From the NCBI GenBank assembly GCA_964200185.2, contig CAXNAD020000337.1, forward strand, positions 1 through 21,524: a stretch of DNA of 21,524 nucleotides, given 5' to 3'. Position 1 is the first letter of the stretch. Every line of letters begins with the position of its first letter. The stretch is from Choristocarpus tenellus KU-1152 (lineage: Eukaryota > Phaeophyceae). Below are positions 18,301 through 21,524 of the stretch, piece after piece. Below the pieces are notes generated by a model. The model was given only the letters and a program-made list of their open reading frames with translations, ran no database searches and was not told the DNA's origin. A program made the translations under genes and the position numbers.

Positions 18301-21273
18301 CACAACAACTTTCATGCCACAGACACACATTAATGTCACTTGATGTTAATGCCATTTTTGCAATGATGGAATACCTCGATGCGAAGGTTGGAGCCTGATG
18401 TAATATTGCCAAGCATGCGACCATTTGCATAAAGTAATGGCTGATTGCCTCGGTTTGTTGATCCTCCCAAAACAGTTGCTGTATCAAACGTAATGCTCCA
18501 TATATAGCCGTTATCCTCATCTGTGTTGGCTGTCCTAGATACAGAAACCTTTGTGACAGCAAGAGGGAAGACATGAATACAAATGAGATCTATACGTAGA
18601 AATGCAAGGCAATAATTGTTCCTTTGAAGGAAGAAAGAATGATGCAGCATCTGCAATGTCTTATCCACATCAGGGCATACGTATTTTCTGTTGATGCATT
18701 GCTATGGAGTATACACAACACCCTAAGTATCACAATACCTGCCCAATTGAAGGCAATGTCTCCAGCAGTACTTCCATATCTGTTGCAAATGTGTCATGGG
18801 CTATCTCTGGTGTTGTTGGAGCTTGGAAAACCTGCAGATCAGCACCTGTTGTACCCTGAAAACCGTTGTCTAGATCATACAATCCTGCTCTAGTGGGAAC
18901 GCCAGAGGTTGTCACCTATAAATGCAATAAGAAAACGATATAGAGCCTAGGGTGAGGGGGTGACCTATGTTATGGTGGCATATGCTGTTGTTAGTTGTCA
19001 TCACTTCATCTGTAGCAGTCTTGGCATTCACTATTGGGTATTCAATGATGGATTGAAGTATACCACCAGAATCAGTACCCTCCCAGATGTGAAACAAAAC
19101 CTAAATCCAAATGGTTGAGATATACACGAAGCAATGTCAAGTCTTGCATTTCTGATGCCTCAAGGTTTGACGGCTTTTTGTTTTGGTATAACAGTGATAG
19201 CTTAAGTTCTTTCCGATATCTCCTTCAAAATAACTCTTCTGCATGGGTACATTTTTCGTTCCTACCAAAAAGAACACTCAACTTTGGTCAAAATGAACTT
19301 CCTCAAGCTTGCCGTTCGTTGTGCATGTCCAGTGCCTAGATGCATTGGCCCTAACAACTACAGTGGAAGTATTATGCACCTAATCCACCCGTTTTCTGCT
19401 AACAGAGACGTGTTCCATTTGATTTGTGTGCCAGATTCTGCTGTATTACAAGACCTTAGAGAATCTACCAATTAATATATATTTTTTGGGTGGTTCCTTA
19501 AGTCTTCATTGAACGTTTATTAATGAAACATCCCTTCCAACTGACCCATGCAAAAATTGGAATCGTGCGGGCTGCATCTCAGTTTACCTTGGCCAAATAC
19601 ATGTGGGTAGCGTTGAAAGGACGGAAAGCATGGACAGCATAATTCCATCCACCCACAGAGACTCGGTCTCCTCGTTTCACAAATGGTGTAAGGTCCTCAG
19701 ATGTTACAAGGTAGTCTAGCCCATGCACGGCTACCACCGTTCCAGGTAATGGATAATCGAGCTCACCAAATGCTAGGGTAAAGCTCCCATCTGGTCCACC
19801 ATCTGTGGTCACAGTCTGTACTTCCCGCTTGACAGAAGTGAAAGGATCCAGAGCAAGAGGTATATTGGGATATATTAGGGTTTGAGTTGGGGGTGCACTG
19901 GTCTAGCTACAGCCTTCAGAGAAATATTGAGCCAATCCAAACTTAAAAGCTGAAAAGCCTGGATGTTGTGCCGAGCCCCCATCAGTTGAAAAGGCTGCGA
20001 GTTCAAGTTGGTAACTCTCTTCGCAGCACTTTACCTTCATACCTATTTGAAGTGATACTGCGCATATGACTATAAATGAATATTGATAAAATGTATCTTT
20101 AAAACTCTATTGAAGGATCTGAATGCATATGACTAGATAAAGATTTGAATGGCATGGGATCTTGTGATGGATTTCTTCTAACTCACACACCTGTCCAAAG
20201 AGTGATCCACTCTTGCCGACTGTGGCTGAGGCAGTAAAGATCTCAATCCGGTAGGAGACAACTGAGGTTCTAGTTTGAAGAGTAGGCACTCCTGCCCAAA
20301 TGACACTCAGAGCATGTGGCCCAGGTGCTGACCCTTCCACTATCAAGGGTGCCTTCAAAGGGTTTATTTTGTGGAAAAAGCAGACAATAAATTTTGACTT
20401 GAGCGCAAGGTTGACTAGGAAGTGTGCAGGAGAGAAAACATACAGGACTCAAAGAGTTACTGTCCAATAGTGAACCTCATAAAAAATATGGTTGCTCTGT
20501 CCTAAAGTCAACTATTCTCCTTTTTTCTCAAGTCTGATGCGTCAGTACTTCTCATGATTGCATATTTTTCTCAGTCTCTCCAGTCTATAAATGTCACCTC
20601 AGGGTATTAAACCTTGAGGTATTGTTCTCCTAGACCTTATTTCATTAAACAATATATTTTCTAGCTGTACTTTCAATCACTCTCTGACTCTATGTGCACC
20701 AAAAAATATCAATCATAGTGACACTTAGTGATACTCATAACCATAGTATGACGAAAGTCTTGAACCATCTAGGAAGGAAATTTTCAACAATCACCATTGG
20801 ATGCCTCATGTGGGGTTTAGGAGTTTGTCATATATGAAGAATGTTGAATTCACAGTGCCTCACCTCAGGAGAACGCCTGGGAGTTAGGGATTCTGGCATT
20901 GTTGATGTAGGATCTCCCCAGCCAATCTTTTGGTTCTTTGCAAAAACCCGTACAAAGTATAGCATGCCGCTATCAAGATCCTCTATGTTATATTCTCCAC
21001 CATATATCTCCAGCTGGTAGTGGTTGAAAGAGTCAAAGTAGGCTATCAGATATTTGTGGGCAATCTTAGTGTCTGTACACTTGTTGTAGTTTGTGATAGG
21101 AATACCAATACGTTTTTTTTTCCTGGTTCAAAATATAATTTTTAAATTTGAATTCTCACATCCGCAGGTCCTTCAAAGCTCTCAAAGGCATTGTGTCCAT
21201 CGGCCTCCACTGGTATCTCGCTGGCGTCCACGCGTGATGTGTCAGCCACTGTGAAGACATAGTACTTACCCAC
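124..21273 (-). CDS. Giant FN3 / beta-repeat surface protein, 14 exons, both ends off-window
   Basis: This entry spans the gene; the exons are listed separately. Joining 14 exons at GT-AG sites gives a continuous frame of 4,670 codons with no internal stop. The motifs continue across most joins: FN3 strand C is rebuilt at MYK|VEW, and the D-A-S-A to A-L-E segment at SAQDME|VLLEDL. The protein alternates fibronectin III-like halves (PG.P...W.PP..NGG..I..Y.IEWD and Y.I.GL..G..Y.VRV.A.N..GYG) with about twenty shorter beta units and G-D-x-V strands. N-x-[ST] sequons are frequent and no enzyme motif is visible. A cell-surface or matrix role is inferred from composition and FN3 content, not shown. 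N-terminus, signal peptide and C-terminal anchor, if any, lie outside. The family is not one I can name; the precise role is unknown. Confidence 0.85.
310..1181 (-). other. Intron 13-14 (872 nt)
   Basis: GTAAAA to ACATATAG on the minus strand. It is AT-rich and without family motifs. A 103-codon open frame on the opposite strand (525-836) has no recognisable motif and no supporting context; I regard it as chance. No repeat or RNA gene was recognised. Confidence 0.75.
1182..1364 (-). CDS. Exon 13, EVQ 13-residue repeats
   Basis: Sixty-one codons made almost wholly of a 13-residue repeat with consensus [DN]-E-x-Q-x-[VI]-x-T-x-A-x-x-[VI]. Examples are DEVQMVITTADEV, DEVQEITLDADDI and the drifted DEWQYAYTDIGTV. 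Gln-to-Gln spacing is 13 or 14 residues throughout. The acceptor TATATCTCCAG|GTGGAT and donor GAAACCCAG|GTAAAA are both phase 0. The exon joins NERQTVRTQ of exon 12 and VLTVSATRV of exon 14. In frame upstream and downstream the sequence drifts into intron-like composition. Confidence 0.85.
1365..1589 (-). other. Intron 12-13 (225 nt)
   Basis: Runs from donor GTAAAC to acceptor TATCTCCAG. The exon 12 frame stays open through much of it (to about 1467) but loses all repeat character immediately after the donor, which supports splicing here. Confidence 0.8.
1590..6003 (-). CDS. Exon 12, largest exon: five FN3 domains with nested beta units
   Basis: It contributes 1,471 codons plus one base completing the Arg codon from exon 11 (SLR|YNNDTD). 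FN3 A-C blocks lie near 4670-4800 (YRIEWDRTSAF), 3660-3785 (YIIEWFSSVD), 2455-2580 (YRIEWDIDPTF), 2100-2255 (YLVEWDTSAKF) and 1765-1890 (YRLEWDVDSDF). F-G strands include YYVRVAAHNSRGYG, YTVHVRSRNVEGYG, YARVTAYNSYEWG and YFARVSAFNAEGYG. Beta units include GTFTLSWGGQTTADLSWD, GTFTLAFDGKEIDAMTY, GYYKLSFDGYTTANIAWD and GTFRLRYGGEST with VEIALERLIEIGDVTVSK. SRGDKIWVEN is at 5577-5585. The 3' end NERQTVRTQ begins the 13-residue repeat. The acceptor is ATACTCCAG|GTAC and the donor CACACAG|GTAAAC. Confidence 0.93.
6004..6846 (-). other. Intron 11-12 (843 nt), phase 2
   Basis: Donor GTAAGC, acceptor CTCAATACTCCAG. AT-rich. Two short open frames on the opposite strand (6173-6370 and 6408-6617) have no motif. 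Nothing else was recognised. Confidence 0.85.
6847..8738 (-). CDS. Exon 11, 630-codon run of beta units
   Basis: It opens with the FN3 C strand VEWTTSSNFG. Then come GRFRLRFGG, VQDALESLTNIAEVNVTR and SWAVTF (8435-8680); GSYRLALDE with VRIALEELPNVAGGVSV (about 7660-7900); GSFSLPGLG with FKALLESSGSIPVSITEARL (about 7280-7450); and GHFRFTLAG with HDASDGRIEHVLQTMVGVGK (about 6990-7140). No complete FN3 lies inside, so this is one long stretch between FN3 halves. The G-D-x strands here read SAGDRISVEAF and SSGDRLKFNG (SGD or AGD rather than RGD). Nine or more cysteines occur. The acceptor is CCCATCCAG|GTT; the donor TTGAG|GTAAGC is phase 2, the only non-zero phase in the gene. Confidence 0.92.
9564..9870. 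repeat. Possible decayed SINE/MITE with three related motif copies
   Basis: Three copies of a related motif, all in plus orientation: 9573-9593 (TTGGGGTTTACTAAATGTTTT), 9612-9639 (AGCACAGGGGCTTACTAAAT, then ATTCTAAA) and 9840-9867 (AGCACAGGGGTGTACTAAAT, then GTTCTAAC). The middle copy begins TAGCACAGGGG, which resembles a pol III A box. Some 35 nt later comes GGGATCGAATCTTGC, which resembles a B box. This suggests a tRNA-derived SINE or a MITE remnant. The cloverleaf does not fold properly, so it is not a tRNA gene. Low confidence in the class, higher in the repetition. Confidence 0.35.
9827..9868. repeat. 42-nt hairpin, 15-bp perfect arms
   Basis: TGTTAGAACATTTAG at 9827-9841 is the exact reverse complement of CTAAATGTTCTAACA at 9854-9868. 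After one mismatch the stem continues with ACA/TGT, leaving a GGGG loop. It lies inside the longest intron, so it would be present in the pre-mRNA on either reading. It could be the closing part of a palindromic mobile element. Confidence 0.75.
10368..10880 (-). CDS. Exon 10, beta unit end plus FN3
   Basis: One hundred and seventy-one codons. VLLEDLSSVGDVTVSRG, then GFSWTITFETQLGDVENLQ completes the unit begun in exon 9. It is followed by the FN3 F-G strands IVGLEVGQTYHARVSTINML and a new FN3 A-B region ending SGANASMYK. Exon 11 opens with VEWTTSSNFG, so the FN3 C strand (Y.VEWxTSxxF) is rebuilt exactly. The acceptor TTCTTTCTAG|GTC and donor TACAAG|GTAAGT are both strong and phase 0. Confidence 0.92.
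10881..12223 (-). other. Intron 9-10 (1,343 nt)
   Basis: Donor GTGAGA, acceptor TTTCTTTCTAG. The unit SAQDME|VLLEDL is rebuilt across it. An 86-codon frame on the opposite strand (11451-11711) has no motif. A 17-nt tandem duplication is at 11741-11777. Otherwise nothing was recognised. Confidence 0.88.
11741..11777. repeat. Tandem duplication, 17-nt unit
   Basis: GCAATTTACAACTTTTT occurs twice back to back (11741-11757 and 11758-11774, with extra T after). Probably replication slippage in intronic AT-rich DNA. Confidence 0.7.
12224..16450 (-). CDS. Exon 9, 1,409-codon block of FN3 domains and beta units
   Basis: A single 4.2 kb exon. The first residues IAQEIEAFSTVDEVTVS complete the unit started by exon 8. 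Units with the A-L-E hallmark follow: VKSAIESLTG, LKVALESLCTVGQVEVNR, IEVALEAIGIVGDITVS, VQLALRESSPSLGAVIVSR, VQVALDSLTTVDGVSVS and LRQALESLPSLGSVEVSR. FN3 A-C blocks lie near 15705-15830 (YVIEWDSAETF), 14668-14790 (FAVEWDTTNGF) and a degenerate one near 13905-14045. Matching F-G strands are YYVRAAAVNAAGRG, WHVRIYAYNHVGYS and YRARVSAINSYAQS. NRGDLVSVNG is at 13316-13324. It ends SAQDME before a GTGAGA donor. The acceptor CATCAG|ATT was chosen over GCGCAG|GAG, 9 nt downstream, because it restores the usual unit spacing. Confidence 0.9.
14086..14112. repeat. 11-bp perfect inverted repeat inside exon 9
   Basis: CATATGCCCAG (14086-14096) and CTGGGCATATG (14102-14112) are exact reverse complements around the 5-nt loop GGTGA. 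It lies in coding sequence for the FN3 G strand (SYAQSPWAYV). It may be coincidence under protein constraint, but the stem would form in the mRNA. Confidence 0.6.
16451..16857 (-). other. Intron 8-9 (407 nt)
   Basis: Donor GTAAGG. Acceptor placed at TTGACATCAG; a second AG 9 nt downstream (GCGCAG) would drop three residues from the protein. A short direct repeat, GTCAAGGTTTCAGATGTCAAGGTTC (core TCAAGGTT), sits just upstream of the acceptor in plus-strand coordinates 16455-16480. Nothing else was recognised. Confidence 0.78.
16858..18213 (-). CDS. Exon 8, FN3 linker region and serine/threonine-rich beta segments
   Basis: Four hundred and fifty-two codons. It starts VAEEMVGVEPENYMSYKVDAS, followed by an Asn/Ser-rich stretch with several N-x-[ST] sequons. 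Next come FN3 F-G strands (SYLIPNLKTGVEYHILVSAEG) and an FN3 A-C block (GAPGQLNELFLSRVDSSTLR, then IDNIHLEWDISSSF). The rest is beta-strand material with SVPRGGFVSIAG and LARGDFFRLG, two members of the G-D-x strand family, and several cysteines (VCLDG, TLCSP, SVCEQ, PICSG) that may pair. It ends GCLAFGASAAQ, the first part of a D-A-S-A unit finished in exon 9. The acceptor is ACACAAAG|GTGGCT and the donor GCACAG|GTAAGG. Confidence 0.85.
18375..18548 (-). CDS. Exon 7, beta unit (second part, VSVSR...WSITF)
   Basis: Fifty-eight codons. VSVSRTANTDEDNGYIWSITF completes the unit begun in exon 6; the conserved order V-x-V-S-R, then G-Y-x-W-x-[VI]-T-F is clear. It ends with NITSGSNLRIE, which continues as VAEEMVG in exon 8. 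The acceptor CTGTCACAAAG|GTTTCT follows a pyrimidine-rich run; the donor is GAG|GTATTC, phase 0. Flanking introns are 190 and 161 nt. Confidence 0.82.
18739..18915 (-). CDS. Exon 6, beta unit (first part, MEVLLETL)
   Basis: Fifty-nine codons. VTTSGVPTRAGLYDLDNGFQ leads to GADLQVFQAPTTPEIAHDTF and ATDMEVLLETLPSIGQ. The last part corresponds to the D-A-S-A-x-x-V-x-x-A-L-E-x-L segment, and exon 7 supplies the following V-x-V-S-R strand. The acceptor is TTTATAG|GTGACA and the donor GGGCAG|GTATTG, both phase 0. Confidence 0.78.
19005..19100 (-). CDS. Exon 5, short linker exon
   Basis: Thirty-two codons: VLFHIWEGTDSGG, then SIIEYPIVNAKTATDE. It continues the beta strand ending YLAK of exon 4 (AAG|GTT junction). 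The acceptor GGATTTAG|GTTTTG is convincing. The donor GAA|GTGATG is weak, but it is the only phase-0 choice; the other GT nearby (GTCACC at 18964) would leave a 49-nt intron in the wrong phase. Splicing to exon 6 gives TATDEVTTSG, resembling the EVQ-TTSA strand found elsewhere in the protein. The smallest exon in the gene. Confidence 0.6.
19101..19587 (-). other. Intron 4-5 (487 nt)
   Basis: Donor GTAAAC, acceptor TTTGGATTTAG. Low-complexity AT-rich DNA with no recognised element. A 74-codon frame on the opposite strand (19115-19339) shows no motif. Confidence 0.7.
19588..19902 (-). CDS. Exon 4, EVQ strand, GSFTLAF unit and first RGD-type strand
   Basis: One hundred and five codons. It opens TSAPPTQTLIYPNIPLALDP, then REVQTVTTDG and GSFTLAFGELDYPLPGT, then LTPFVKRGDRVSVGGWNY and the NATHMYLAK strand. 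The acceptor lies inside an in-frame TAG (AGCTAG|ACC), so the exon cannot extend further upstream in this frame. The donor is GCCAAG|GTAAAC. The KRGDRVSVGG segment matches similar G-D-x-[VI] strands in exons 8, 9, 11 and 12. No complete FN3 is present. Confidence 0.78.
19903..20190 (-). other. Intron 3-4 (288 nt)
   Basis: Donor GTGTGTGAG, acceptor GTAGCTAG. The acceptor lacks a clear pyrimidine tract, but the in-frame TAG at the boundary leaves it as the only phase-0 site. A GAGTTCAAGTT sequence near 20000 resembles a B box but has no partner A box. Confidence 0.65.
20191..20352 (-). CDS. Exon 3, FN3 first half
   Basis: Fifty-four codons. APLIVEGSAPGPHALSVIWAG followed by VVSYRIEIFTAS matches FN3 strands A, B and C, continuing the PESLTPRRSPE linker of exon 2. 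The acceptor is TTTGAAG|GCACCC after a pyrimidine-rich stretch (CTTTTTCC). The donor is TTTGGACAG|GTGTGTGAG, phase 0. After the YRIEI strand the domain is interrupted: exon 4 goes into an EVQ strand and a beta unit instead of completing FN3. Upstream in the same frame there is no stop for some distance, so the acceptor rests on splice sequence and linker logic. Confidence 0.78.
20353..20863 (-). other. Intron 2-3 (511 nt)
   Basis: Donor GTGAGG, acceptor CCCTTTGAAG. It contains a 10-bp hairpin at 20596-20620. No further exon is needed: the linker PESLTPRRSPE joins APLIVEGSAP directly. Confidence 0.72.
20596..20620. repeat. Short intronic hairpin
   Basis: ACCTCAGGGT (20596-20605) pairs with ACCTTGAGGT (20611-20620), ten pairs including one G-T wobble, around the loop ATTAA. 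No function is evident. Confidence 0.55.
20864..21064 (-). CDS. Exon 2, FN3 second half
   Basis: Sixty-seven codons. The stretch YLIAYFDSF followed by YNIEDLDSGMLYFVRVFAKN is the classic FN3 C strand and F-G strands (Y.i..L..G..Y.VRV.A.N). It then runs into the interdomain linker PESLTPRRSPE. The donor is CCTGAG|GTGAGG, phase 0. The acceptor was placed at ACTAAG|ATTGCC. An alternative acceptor 15 nt upstream (ACAAG|TGT, exon end 21079) keeps the frame and adds five codons. The 95-nt intron upstream is among the shortest in the gene. Confidence 0.75.
21160..21273 (-). CDS. Exon 1 (first visible), FN3-like start; 5' boundary uncertain
   Basis: Thirty-eight codons reading VGKYYVFTVADTSRVDASEI and on to FEGPAD, ending at a GTGAGA donor in phase 0. 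The 5' end was placed at a CAG acceptor (AAATGTCAG before GTGGGT). The same frame stays open upstream to 21330, where two TAG codons stop it. A different frame is open from 21270 to 21367 and reads VAEMVG, similar to VAEEMVG at the start of exon 8, so a boundary or an indel is unresolved here. It probably gives the first strands of an FN3 domain completed by exon 2. Coding potential looks real, but the exact limits are a guess. Confidence 0.5.
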
Positions 21274-21389
21274 CTGACATTTTAGTAGGTGCTTGAGTGT
21301 CACATTCCAGCCCTGAACCAACCATTTCAGCTACTACGTGATCTTCTTTGGTTAACGTGAAAAATAGCTACTGGCCTAAGGTAACTGGA

Positions 21390-21524
21390 GGGGGGGGGCT
21401 GTCCACACGAGGGTGTCGATTTGGGCCAAAACCAGGAAAGGTGCGCTTACATTATCCATCCGACGTATGCAACCAAATCACCCAAAAATCACAAAATAAA
21501 AAAATCGACCCCAGATGGACAGCC
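21390..21524. mobile_element. Short non-autonomous DNA element (MITE-like), truncated by window edge
   Basis: After a run of nine G (21390-21398), the sequence GGCTGTCCACACGAGGGTGT followed by CGATTT (21397-21422) is closely matched by the reverse complement of the window end: GGCTGTCCATCTGGGGTCGATTT from 21524 back to 21502. The arms share GGCTGTCCA at the tip and GGG(TG)TCGATTT inside, separated by about 80 nt with no coding potential. Inverted termini, small size and an outer G/C run suggest a MITE or similar element. No target-site duplication can be checked because the right flank is missing. It lies just upstream of the first visible exon, presumably in an intron. Confidence 0.5.

Noticed and set aside
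18916-18964. 49-nt intron using donor GTCACC between exons 5 and 6
   Set aside because: It would join phase 1 to phase 0 and break the frame; non-consensus donor.
19985-20010. B-box-like GAGTTCAAGTT
   Set aside because: No A box at the right distance upstream and no cloverleaf; probably chance within an intron.
124-21273. Bacterial-style operon or separate genes starting at internal Met codons
   Set aside because: The apparent starts lie in introns or inside domains, upstream of AG acceptors. Splicing rebuilds conserved motifs across most gaps, so the open frames are exons of one gene.
1-21524. CRISPR arrays, rRNA, attachment sites, replication origins
   Set aside because: No regularly spaced direct repeats, rRNA-like segments or other such structures were seen.

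Overview
The window is eukaryotic nuclear DNA. It is best read as one very large, intron-containing gene on the minus strand that runs off both ends. Coding stretches end at GT donors and resume at AG acceptors in a compatible frame, and across most joins the protein motif continues without a break. I saw no start codon context, no terminal stop, and no convincing gene on the plus strand. The kind of organism is uncertain. The repeat style (FN3 halves plus short beta units around D-A-S-A and A-L-E motifs) reminds me of giant surface proteins of microbial eukaryotes such as stramenopile algae and relatives, but that is recollection, not evidence from this window.

Layout, in transcription order (right to left): exons at 21160-21273, 20864-21064, 20191-20352, 19588-19902, 19005-19100, 18739-18915, 18375-18548, 16858-18213, 12224-16450, 10368-10880, 6847-8738, 1590-6003, 1182-1364 and 124-309. 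Joined, they give one uninterrupted frame of 14,010 nt (4,670 codons). The 5' part is cut into small exons (96-315 nt) by short introns (about 90-510 nt). The 3' part has huge exons (up to 4.4 kb) and longer introns (up to 1.6 kb). Twelve of 13 introns are phase 0, and nine of 13 exon junctions read AG|GT.

The product is a modular, probably extracellular beta-rich protein. It contains about a dozen fibronectin type III-like domains, about twenty copies of a G-[TSY]-F-x-L ... D-A-S-A ... A-L-E ... V-x-V-[ST]-R ... W-x-[VI]-T-F unit, several G-D-x-[VI]-x-V strands (four carrying RGD), and a 13-residue EVQ tandem repeat at the 3' end. Many N-x-[ST] sequons are present. I saw no catalytic domain or membrane segment. 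In many cases the beta units lie between the first and second halves of an FN3 domain, so those FN3 folds look split by nested insertions.

Non-coding content is intronic: a 42-nt near-perfect hairpin with two related copies (possibly a decayed SINE or MITE) in the 1.6 kb intron, small hairpins and tandem duplications, and at the right edge a pair of terminal inverted repeats next to a G-run that looks like a short non-autonomous DNA transposon.
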